A DNA stretch of 24,711 nt from an uncultured bacterium (GTDB lineage: Bacteria > Planctomycetota > UBA1135 > GCA-002686595), in assembly GCA_902826945.1 (NCBI GenBank), contig CADEGS010000044.1:1-24711 (forward strand), written 5' to 3'. The notes below the pieces were generated by a model that searched no databases, had not been told where the DNA came from, and saw only the letters and a program-made list of their open reading frames with translations. Made by a program: the position numbers and the translations under genes. Each line of letters opens with the position of its first letter. Within the stretch, counting starts at the first letter, position 1. This document shows positions 8,680 through 13,876 of the stretch, piece by piece.

Positions 8680-9065
8680 CGTCGAAGTCCTCCTTGCGAA
8701 GGGAGCCTGTCGCCGGGGAGACGTCCCCGGGCGATGCCTGCCGCGCGAGCCTCGAGAGCGAGCGCTGCTGGCGAGCACGCTCGCCAGGCTCACCGAGGCC
8801 GAGCGGCTGCGTCAAGGAGGGCGCGACCCCCCGCGAGGGGCGATCCCATCGGCAGGAATGCCGGGCCAGCGGACGCGGGGATCGGCGCCGCTCGGCGGGA
8901 ATCGTGACGGGCGGCGCGCGCGTCCGGCGCACGGAGGGGAGAGCCCTCCTGCGCGCGCCCGGAGCGTCCGTGCGCCGCGAAACCGGGGACGGGCTCCAGG
9001 ACTAGACCCGGAGCCCAGGTCGTCCGCGCGCGACGAGCGGCGCGGAGGGTCGCTCGCCCGCCGGT
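8680..9065. other. Gene-free stretch upstream of the sulfatase gene
   Basis: 386 bases with no supportable gene. Nearest the sulfatase start is its Shine-Dalgarno site (AAGGAGGA, about 8689-8696). A 9-bp inverted repeat lies at 8768-8787. The rest is GC-rich with no recognised RNA or promoter motif. The 3' half (8800-9065) is the downstream flank of the small membrane gene on the same strand. Confidence 0.5.
8768..8787. promoter_or_regulatory. Inverted repeat upstream of sulfatase, possible operator
   Basis: CTGGCGAGC (8768-8776) and GCTCGCCAG (8779-8787) are perfect 9-bp complementary arms with a 2-base centre, 89 bases before the sulfatase start. The tiny centre favours a protein-binding dyad over an RNA hairpin. 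No regulator gene is adjacent. Confidence 0.3.
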
Positions 9066-9515
9066 CTACGACGCGAGCGCCGCCGGCGGCATCCCGCGCA
9101 GCATCCCGAGCGCCTTCGTCTGGCGGATCGAGAGCCAGCCGACGTAGATCCCGACGCCGAGCAGCGGCAGCCCGAGGATCAGGAACGAGAGCGGGATCCC
9201 GAGCAGGATCGCGAGACCGGCGAACACGTACCCAGGCCAGGTCGCGTACGAGTGCACGGTGCCGGTGGACTCGTTGCGCAGCACGTAGCCCTTGAACCCG
9301 TCGGCACGCCGCGCGCCGATGATCGTGACGACGTCGCCGTCGTCGAGGTTCGTCGCTCCCGGCAGCTTGATCCGCACCGGCAGCCCGTCCACGCGCAGCG
9401 TGCACACGTGCGTCGTGCTCACGCTCCCGCTGACGCGTCCGTGCGAGCCGCTGATCGATCCGTGGGTCTCGGTCGCATGGCGCACGCTGCTCGCCACGCC
9501 GGTCAAGGTGTCCAT
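9066..9515 (-). CDS. Small membrane protein with OB-like N-terminal domain, function unknown
   Basis: 149 residues from ATG 9515, with AGGAG six bases upstream. Residues 1-35 are polar and Ser/His-rich. Residues 36-85 (CTLRVDGLPVRIKL, GDVVTIIGARR, FKGYVLRNESTG) read as short beta strands with an OB-fold or NfeD-like pattern. About 93-128 is a hydrophobic region that can form two membrane helices (WPGYVFAGLAILLGIPLSFL, then ILGLPLLGVGIYVGWLSI). The tail RQTKALGMLRG is cytoplasmic in character. I do not recognise the family. The gene follows a four-helix membrane protein gene by 170 bases on the same strand. Confidence 0.75.
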   Translation of the reverse strand: MDTLTGVASSVRHATETHGSISGSHGRVSGSVSTTHVCTLRVDGLPVRIKLPGATNLDDGDVVTIIGARRADGFKGYVLRNESTGTVHSYATWPGYVFAGLAILLGIPLSFLILGLPLLGVGIYVGWLSIRQTKALGMLRGMPPAALAS

Positions 9516-9564
9516 GGGGTCTCCTGGCGCCCTCGGGCGCCCGCGGGGGGTCGGTTCGCGGCCG

Positions 9565-9597
9565 CCGGCCGGGGACCTCCAGGTTCCCCGGGGCCGG
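9565..9597 (-). terminator. Interrupted hairpin after the four-helix membrane protein gene
   Basis: CCGGCC (9565-9570) pairs with GGCCGG (9592-9597), and inside it GGGGACCT pairs with AGGTTCCCC with one bulge. The hairpin lies between the stop at 9686 and the next start at 9515. A second perfect 7-bp stem (GGCGCCC/GGGCGCC, 9526-9541) directly abuts the next gene's Shine-Dalgarno site. No T-tract is present. Confidence 0.3.
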
Positions 9598-9685
9598 ACC
9601 GTCGCGGGAGCGGCGCGGGGCTCGCTCCAGCCCCGGATGCGCGAAGCGCTGGAGGAGTCCGCAGACCCTCCGCTCCCCTGCTCGA

Positions 9686-10078
9686 CTACCGGCCCGCCCA
9701 CCGCCGCCGCCACGCCACCAGCGCTCCCCCGGCGAGCGTCCCCGGCAGCATCGTCAGCAGCACGGCCACGGGGTGCGTCACGGACTGCTCGAGCGGCGAC
9801 AGGCCGGCGTACACCGCCCAGAGTGCGAGGCACAGGGCCGCCAGGGCCAGCACGTGCCCCATCGGCGCGCTCGGCGCGAGCCGCGCCGTCACCGCGCCCC
9901 CGGCCACGGCCCAGAGGGCTCCGAGGGCGACGAGCACCGTCCCCCACGGCGGATCGATGCGCGCCTCCTCTTGATGGAGCGCATCGGGCACGAGCACCCC
10001 GAGCAGCGCGAGCGACCCCGTCACCAGCAGGGCCATGGCGGCGTAGCCGGCGGCGACGGCGAGGAGCGAGCGGAGCAT
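9686..10078 (-). CDS. Four-helix membrane protein, function unknown
   Basis: 130 residues from ATG 10078. The longer in-frame extension upstream is unlikely because it is polar and Arg-rich. Four hydrophobic segments are visible: LLAVAAGYAAMALLVTGSL, GTVLVALGALWAVAGGAVTA, HVLALAALCLALWAVYAGL and PVAVLLTMLPGTLAGGALVA, with basic WRRRWAGR at the C-terminus. Almost the whole protein is in the membrane. It resembles small uncharacterised inner-membrane proteins with no catalytic motif. A GCGGGAG/CTCCCGC inverted repeat lies just upstream. It is downstream of ssrA on the same strand. Confidence 0.7.
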   Translation of the reverse strand: MLRSLLAVAAGYAAMALLVTGSLALLGVLVPDALHQEEARIDPPWGTVLVALGALWAVAGGAVTARLAPSAPMGHVLALAALCLALWAVYAGLSPLEQSVTHPVAVLLTMLPGTLAGGALVAWRRRWAGR

Positions 10079-10255
10079 CGCGGGGCGCGGGAGCGTCTCC
10101 CGCACCGCGCAGAGGCTATCGCCGCCGGACCCCGAGGAGGAGCGTGCCTCCCAGGCTGGCGAAGGCGCCCGAACGACACCGCGGGCGACCGCAACCGCTC
10201 GCTCGCGATCCCGTGCACCGACGCGGCCAGCTTGTCGCAAGGGAAGGGCCGGAGA

Positions 10256-10616
10256 TGGTGGAGGCGGCGGGAATCGAACCCGCGTCCCGGAACCGCTCGG
10301 CTCCCGGCGTCTACGCGCGTAGTCCGCGGATTTCTTGTCTCGCCCCGGGGCGCGCCCACGGACGGGCTCGCTCGGGGCCAGCGTCCCCTGCTCCTCGCCG
10401 GCCGCGCGGGACGCGGACTTGGCCGGCCAGCCCGCTGTTGGCGTCTTCCCGCGGCCGCGGGCACTCCGCGGGGAGACGGCTACCGACCTAGGTCAGGCAG
10501 CGATGGCGTAGTTGTTGGCAACTAAACCGTTTCTCGAGCGGATTTTGCGGGGAACCCGAGAACCCCCGGCGCGCAGCCCGGAGCGACGCGAAACCGGTCG
10601 AAACCAGTGCGCCCCC
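10256..10616 (-). ncRNA. ssrA: Transfer-messenger RNA (tmRNA, SsrA)
   Basis: A one-piece tmRNA of about 361 nt that rescues stalled ribosomes with SmpB. Its 5' end GGGGGCG (10616-10610) pairs with CGCCTCC before the discriminator A and encoded CCA (10258-10256), giving a 7-pair acceptor stem with one G-U. The D-loop sequence GGTTTCGACCGG and T-arm GCGGG-TTCGATT-CCCGC are canonical. The tag is preceded by TAGTT, as in the E. coli context TAGTC, and encodes ANNYAIAA then TGA. The 3' CCA is encoded. A TATGCT box (10636-10631) lies 14 bases upstream as a possible -10, without a clear -35. It is on the same strand as, and 1.3 kb downstream of, smpB. Confidence 0.95.
10493..10519 (-). other. tmRNA tag-peptide reading frame (ANNYAIAA, UGA stop)
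   Basis: Resume codon GCC (10519-10517) follows UAGUU. Eight codons encode A-N-N-Y-A-I-A-A and the stop is UGA at 10495-10493. With the alanine carried by tmRNA, the added tag would be A-ANNYAIAA. The C-terminal AIAA is the variant of the usual ALAA degradation signal. Confidence 0.85.
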
Positions 10617-10736
10617 GTTGTGCAGGGGGAAGCATAGCCCAGGGAGCGACGCCGTTCCCGGTCCTTCTGCGCGAGCTGGGGCACGGCGTCGCGTCGCCGG
10701 GAGGGACGCACCGCGGCAGCCCCGCGTGCGGTCCCC

Positions 10737-11309
10737 CTACTCCACCCGTTCCGGCGTGACCTCCTCGCCGAAGGAGCGCCCGAGCGCCACGGCGTAGGCC
10801 TCCATCGTCGCGTGGTGGCCGAACGCGAAGCGGGCCAGGGCGCGGAAGATCACGTTCCGCACGAAGCCGTCCTCGGTGATCGTGAGCAGCGTGCCGACCG
10901 GGCCGCCCTCGCTCGCCGCCGGGTCCTCCGCGTCCGCTCCCCCGCCCGACCAGGGCAGGAGCGCGAAGGTCCACGTCCCGCCGTACGGCAGCGAGTCGTC
11001 GGCGATGCAGAGCACCTGACGCAGCGGCGGCTCGCGCGCCTCGACCGCGTAGGCGATCTCTCCGTGCTTCGAGTCCTCGACCCAGGCCTCGCGCCCGCCG
11101 ATCGGCGCGACGCGCCGCACCGCCGTCACGTCCGGGCGCCAGCGCGGGTACGCGTCGGCGTCGGCCAGCCGCGCGAAGACCGCCTCGGGAGCCGCGCGCA
11201 GCCGCACCCGCACGCTGGCGCGGTGCTCGCGCGGCACGAGCGCTCCGACGAGCGCCAGCAGCCCGACGAGGAGCGCCAGCGCCCCCAGCACGATGCCGAT
11301 CCACTTCAT
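10737..11309 (-). CDS. Membrane-anchored SRPBCC (START-like) family protein
   Basis: 190 residues. Residues 1-25 (KWIGIVLGALALLVGLLALVGALV) form an N-terminal membrane anchor. This is followed by a typical SRPBCC/polyketide-cyclase-like lipid-cavity fold: the strand after PREHRASVRVRLRAAPEAVFARLADADAYPRWRPDV, then GGREAWVEDS, ITEDGFVRN and a long C-terminal helix. The fold binds small hydrophobic ligands; no specific ligand can be named. The ATG (11309-11307) overlaps the TGA of the marR gene (ATGA), so the two are translationally coupled. The pair makes a regulator-effector unit in which the SRPBCC protein might bind the compound sensed by the MarR protein (inference). It ends 120 bases before ssrA. 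Confidence 0.85.
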   Translation of the reverse strand: MKWIGIVLGALALLVGLLALVGALVPREHRASVRVRLRAAPEAVFARLADADAYPRWRPDVTAVRRVAPIGGREAWVEDSKHGEIAYAVEAREPPLRQVLCIADDSLPYGGTWTFALLPWSGGGADAEDPAASEGGPVGTLLTITEDGFVRNVIFRALARFAFGHHATMEAYAVALGRSFGEEVTPERVE

Positions 11310-11824
11310 CGCTTCGCCTCCCCGCGCCGCCCTCCGGACTTCCGGTGCGGCGCGGACCCGCCCCGGCCCCGCGCCGGCCCCTCCGCTCGACCCGGTCCCG
11401 CGCGCGTCGCTCCGGCGAGCAGCGCGAGGCCGTGCACCGCCGCCCTGCGCTCGCGCGCGTCGAGCCGCGCGACGACGTCGCGCAGCCGCGCGGGGTCGAG
11501 CACGGACGTCGCCTGCAGCGCTCGCGCGCCCTCCGGCGTCAGCCACAGCGCGCGCACGCGCCGGTCGTTCCCCGCCGGTGCGCGGACGACGTAGCCCAGC
11601 CGCTCGAGGCGCTTGGCCGCCTCCGAGAGCGTCGGCAGGCCGATCCCGAAGTGGCGCGCGAGGTCGCTCGGGCGCGTGCCCTCGTGCGGCGCGAGGTGCG
11701 CGAGCAGCGCCTGGTCGCGCTCGGAGAGCCGCCAGGGGTCCTTGCGCGAGCGCGTGTGGCGCGCGTGGCAGGCGTGGAAGATCTGCGGGTAGTAGCGCTG
11801 GATCGCGAGCAGGTCGTCGTCCAT
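11306..11824 (-). CDS. MarR-family transcriptional regulator
   Basis: 172 residues. The winged helix-turn-helix runs about 35-100: LSERDQALLAHLAPHEG, PSDLARHFGIGLPTLSEAAKRLERLGYV (recognition helix around 63-77), then the wing NDRRVRALWLTPEG. The N-terminal helix carries a compact H17-x-C19-H20-x-x-H23 cluster, which could bind a metal or heme or act in redox sensing (inference). The C-terminal ~35 residues are Gly/Arg-rich and probably disordered. The ATG at 11824 has no Shine-Dalgarno site but a promoter-like TTGACG-18-TACAAC ends 7 bases upstream. A perfect dyad at 11852-11869 over the -35 box suggests autoregulation. It overlaps the SRPBCC gene by 4 bases. Confidence 0.9.
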   Translation of the reverse strand: MDDDLLAIQRYYPQIFHACHARHTRSRKDPWRLSERDQALLAHLAPHEGTRPSDLARHFGIGLPTLSEAAKRLERLGYVVRAPAGNDRRVRALWLTPEGARALQATSVLDPARLRDVVARLDARERRAAVHGLALLAGATRAGPGRAEGPARGRGGSAPHRKSGGRRGEAKR

Positions 11825-11831
11825 GCGCGCG

Positions 11832-11869
11832 GTTGTAGGGCGGCGCGCGCGGCTTCGTCAAAACGAAGC
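11832..11869 (-). promoter_or_regulatory. marR promoter with overlapping operator dyad
   Basis: On the minus strand TTGACG (11861-11856) and TACAAC (11837-11832) are 18 bases apart. The -10 box ends 7 bases before the marR ATG, so the transcript would be leaderless. GCTTCGT and ACGAAGC (plus strand, 11852-11858 and 11863-11869) are perfect 7-bp arms around a 4-base centre and fully cover the -35 box. This is where a MarR repressor would act on its own gene. Confidence 0.6.
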
Positions 11870-11876
11870 ATCGCCG

Positions 11877-11895
11877 GGGGGGCGGCTCGCCCCCC
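11877..11895 (-). terminator. GC hairpin between smpB and marR
   Basis: GGGGGGCG and CGCCCCCC (11877-11884 and 11888-11895) form an 8-pair stem with a 3-base loop downstream of the smpB stop and upstream of the marR promoter. There is no T-tract. It probably separates the two transcription units. Confidence 0.35.
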
Positions 11896-11953
11896 TTCCG
11901 ACCGGGCGCGCGTCGCTCCGCGCGGGGAAGGTCGCCCGATCGAGCGCCGCCGC

Positions 11954-12418
11954 TCAGCGCCGCCGCAGCGCGCGGCCGATCTCGCGCTCGGCGTCCTTGC
12001 GCTTCTTGTCCTCGCGCTTGTCGTGCAGCTTCTTGCCGCGCACGAGCGCCATGCGCGCCTTGACCAGGTGGCCGCGGAAGTAGAGGTCGAGCGGCACGAT
12101 CGTGACGCCCTTCTCGCGCACCGCGCGGCTCCACTTCGCGAGCTCGCGCCGCGAGAGCAGCAGCTTGCGCGGGCGGTCCGGGGCGTGGTTGTGGATGTTG
12201 CCGTGCGAGTACTCGGGGATCGTCGCGCCGAAGAGCCACAGCTCGCCCGCGTCGAAGCGGCCAAAGGCCTCGCCGATCGAGCAGCGGCCCTGGCGCAGGC
12301 TCTTGACCTCGGTGCCGCGCAGCACGAGCCCGCACTCGTGGTCCTCGAGCACCTCGTAGTCGTGGCGCGCCCGGCGGTTCGTCGCCAGGCTGCGGACCGT
12401 GCCCGTCTCGCGGCTCAT
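11954..12418 (-). CDS. smpB: SsrA-binding protein SmpB
   Basis: 154 residues, the usual SmpB length. It binds the tRNA-like domain of tmRNA and positions it in the ribosomal A site. Family signatures are in order: ATNRRARHDY (12-21), CGLVLRGTEVKSLRQG, the NIHNHAPDRPRKLLL segment, VTIVPLDLYF and GKKLHDKREDKKRKDAEREI, followed by the basic tail RALRRR that enters the mRNA channel. ATG 12418 (MSRETGTV) is preferred to the in-frame upstream ATG because the extra 18 residues are Arg/Pro-rich and non-homologous. There is no Shine-Dalgarno site; a TAAGCT box ends 5 bases before the ATG. Its RNA partner ssrA lies 1.3 kb downstream on the same strand. Confidence 0.96.
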   Translation of the reverse strand: MSRETGTVRSLATNRRARHDYEVLEDHECGLVLRGTEVKSLRQGRCSIGEAFGRFDAGELWLFGATIPEYSHGNIHNHAPDRPRKLLLSRRELAKWSRAVREKGVTIVPLDLYFRGHLVKARMALVRGKKLHDKREDKKRKDAEREIGRALRRR

Positions 12419-12570
12419 GCCAGAGCTTAGCCGCGCCCGCGCCCGCGCCGGACGCCCCGGCGAGCCCCGCACGCTCGGAGGGCACGGGCGCGCCGAGGGG
12501 CCGAGCGCCGCGCGGACGCCCGCTCCCCGGACCGCTGCGCGGCAGGAGCCGCGAGACCCGCCCCGGGGGT

Positions 12571-12599
12571 TTGACCGGCGCCGGGTCGCTGCGTATCTT
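12571..12599 (+). promoter_or_regulatory. Sigma-70-type promoter for tRNA-Leu
   Basis: TTGACC (12571-12576), a 17-base spacer and TATCTT (12594-12599). This is the best vegetative promoter match in the window. It predicts a start near 12606 and a short 5' leader of about 12 bases before the mature tRNA. Confidence 0.75.
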
Positions 12600-12618
12600 G
12601 CGCCGCTCGCTCCCGAGT

Positions 12619-12707
12619 GCCTGGGTGGCGGAATTGGCAGACGCGCAAGGTTCAGGTCCTTGTTCCCGTTACAGGGAGTGGGGGTTCGATTCCCCCCTCA
12701 GGCACCA
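12619..12707 (+). tRNA. tRNA-Leu(CAG)
   Basis: 89 nt class II tRNA decoding CUG. Acceptor GCCTGGG pairs with CTCAGGC (one G-U). The D arm contains GGCGGAATTGGCAGACGC. The anticodon stem CAAGG/CCTTG encloses loop TTCAGGT with anticodon CAG at 12653-12655. A long variable arm (CCCGTTACAGGG) marks it as Leu-type. The T arm is GGGGG-TTCGATT-CCCCC. The CCA is encoded. Confidence 0.96.
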
Positions 12708-12714
12708 TCTCTCC

Positions 12715-12736
12715 CCGCGCGCGGCGCCCCGCGCGG
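12715..12736. terminator. Hairpin between tRNA-Leu and the rsmG-side genes
   Basis: CCGCGCG (12715-12721) and CGCGCGG (12730-12736) form a 7-pair stem with an 8-base loop. It sits 8 bases after the tRNA-Leu CCA and 11 bases after the stop of the opposing small ORF, so it could stop transcription from both sides. No T-tract is present. Confidence 0.35.
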
Positions 12737-12746
12737 CGACCGACGC

Positions 12747-12845
12747 TCAGAACGAGTTGTCGCGCGGGTAGAAGGCGATCGCGAGCGCCACGACGGCGAC
12801 CACGACGACCACCAGCGCGAGCAGGATCCAGCCCCAGACGGGCAC
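12747..12845 (-). CDS. Possible 32-residue single-helix membrane protein
   Basis: From GTG 12845, five bases after the rsmG stop codon, a short frame encodes VPVWGWILLALVVVVVAV then VALAIAFYPRDNSF. It is one strongly hydrophobic helix with a polar C-terminal tail. The tight spacing suggests coupling to rsmG. The Val-rich composition without Arg is unlike the random frames of this GC-rich DNA, which are mostly Arg/Ala/Pro. The Shine-Dalgarno site is weak. I recognise no family. Confidence 0.5.
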   Translation of the reverse strand: MPVWGWILLALVVVVVAVVALAIAFYPRDNSF

Positions 12846-12850
12846 GCGCT

Positions 12851-13585
12851 CTAGTCGCCCCCGGGCGCGCGGTACACGAGCACCGCGCGGCCGCCGAGCT
12901 CGCCGGGCAGGTCGTGCTCCCAGACCGTGTCGAGGCGGAAGCCGAGGCGCTCGGCCTCGCGCTCGCCCGCGCGCACCTCGCGCGACCAGGACGGGCCCTT
13001 GAGCATGACCAGGTCGCGCAGCGAGTGGCGCACCTTGCGCAGGAGGCGCACGTTCTCGCGCACCGAGCTGATCGCGCGCACGATCACGACGTCGTACTTG
13101 TTGCGCGCCAGGTGCTCCTCGCCGCGGCCCCACAGCGCGGTGGCGTTCTTCAGGCCGAGCGCCTCGATCGAGTCGGCGATGAAGTCGGCCTTCTTGCGCG
13201 TCGAGTCCACCAGCACGACGCGCGCGTTGGGCTCGGCCAGGGCCAGCGGGATGCCCGGGTAGCCCGCGCCGCTGCCGAGGTCGAGCACGCTGCGCCCGAG
13301 CAGCGGCAGGTAGCGCGTCGCGCGCCACGAGTCGAGGTAGTGCTTGGCGGCCACCTCGCGCGGCTCCACGACCTTCGTCAGGTTCATGCGCCGGTTGGCG
13401 CTCTGGACCAGGTGCGCGTGCTCCGCGCAGCGGCTCAGGAACTCGTCGGGGGCCCCCTCGTTCTCGAAGGCCCACCGCAGGGCCGACAGGAAGTCGGCCT
13501 GCGGGGGGACCTCGAGGTCGGGATAGCGCAGCTCGTCGTCGTCCGGGACGTCCGTTCCTTCGGGGTCGACCGGGGTGGCGGGCAT
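12851..13585 (-). CDS. rsmG: 16S rRNA (guanine527-N7)-methyltransferase RsmG (GidB)
   Basis: 244 residues. The enzyme puts N7-methyl on G527 of 16S rRNA using S-adenosylmethionine; its loss gives low-level streptomycin resistance in known species. Signatures: RRMNLTKVVEPREVAAKHYLD (65-85), SAM motif I LDLGSGAGYPGIP (101-113), acidic V-D-S at 126-128 followed by RKKADFI, YDVVIVRA (164-171), and a C-terminal KGPSWSREV segment. The ATG at 13585 (MPATPVDPEG) is the most upstream start and gives a slightly long, acidic N-terminus. No Shine-Dalgarno site is seen. The gene starts only 19 bases after the CCA of tRNA-Trp on the same strand, so it is probably co-transcribed with that tRNA and released by tRNA 3' processing. 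Confidence 0.95.
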   Translation of the reverse strand: MPATPVDPEGTDVPDDDELRYPDLEVPPQADFLSALRWAFENEGAPDEFLSRCAEHAHLVQSANRRMNLTKVVEPREVAAKHYLDSWRATRYLPLLGRSVLDLGSGAGYPGIPLALAEPNARVVLVDSTRKKADFIADSIEALGLKNATALWGRGEEHLARNKYDVVIVRAISSVRENVRLLRKVRHSLRDLVMLKGPSWSREVRAGEREAERLGFRLDTVWEHDLPGELGGRAVLVYRAPGGD

Positions 13586-13604
13586 GCGGGAGCGGTGGGC
13601 GGAG

Positions 13605-13681
13605 TGGCAGGGCAGCAGGGATTCGAACCCTGAACCTGCTGATTTGGAATCAGCCGCTCTAACCATTCGAGCTACTGCCCT
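13605..13681 (-). tRNA. tRNA-Trp(CCA)
   Basis: 77 nt. Acceptor AGGGCAG pairs with CTGCCCT, discriminator G, encoded CCA at 13607-13605. The D arm is GCTCGAATGGTTAGAGC. The anticodon stem GCTGA/TCAGC encloses loop TTCCAAA with anticodon CCA at 13647-13645. The T arm is CAGGG-TTCGAAT-CCCTG. It reads UGG. It lies directly upstream of rsmG. Confidence 0.96.
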
Positions 13682-13724
13682 AGGCTCGAGCGTGGAGAGC
13701 CTACTGCCCTGGAGCGCGAGCGGC
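13668..13724. repeat. Imperfect tandem repeat of the tRNA-Trp 5' end
   Basis: The plus-strand 10-mer CTACTGCCCT occurs at 13672-13681 (complement of the tRNA-Trp 5' end) and again at 13701-13710. Flanking bases also match imperfectly: GAGC before, and GG and CGAGCG after. The unit is about 29 bases. The second copy lies outside the tRNA and overlaps its promoter region. Confidence 0.6.
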
Positions 13725-13726
13725 AA
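13698..13726 (-). promoter_or_regulatory. Candidate promoter of tRNA-Trp / rsmG
   Basis: On the minus strand TTGCCG (13726-13721), a 17-base spacer and TAGGCT (13703-13698) precede the tRNA 5' end by 16 bases. The -10 box matches the consensus at only three positions, so it is moderate at best. Confidence 0.4.
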
Positions 13727-13876
13727 GGAAGGGCCGCGGGGCCGCCGGGGCCCGCCGCCGGCGGTCGCGAGCCGCGCCGCGGCTCGTCCCGAAGTCCCGC
13801 GCGACACGATGCGAGGTCGAAGGTACCCTGCTCCGTCCTCCGCCGCCCGGGAGCCTCCCGCAAGCGCCGTTCGCCG

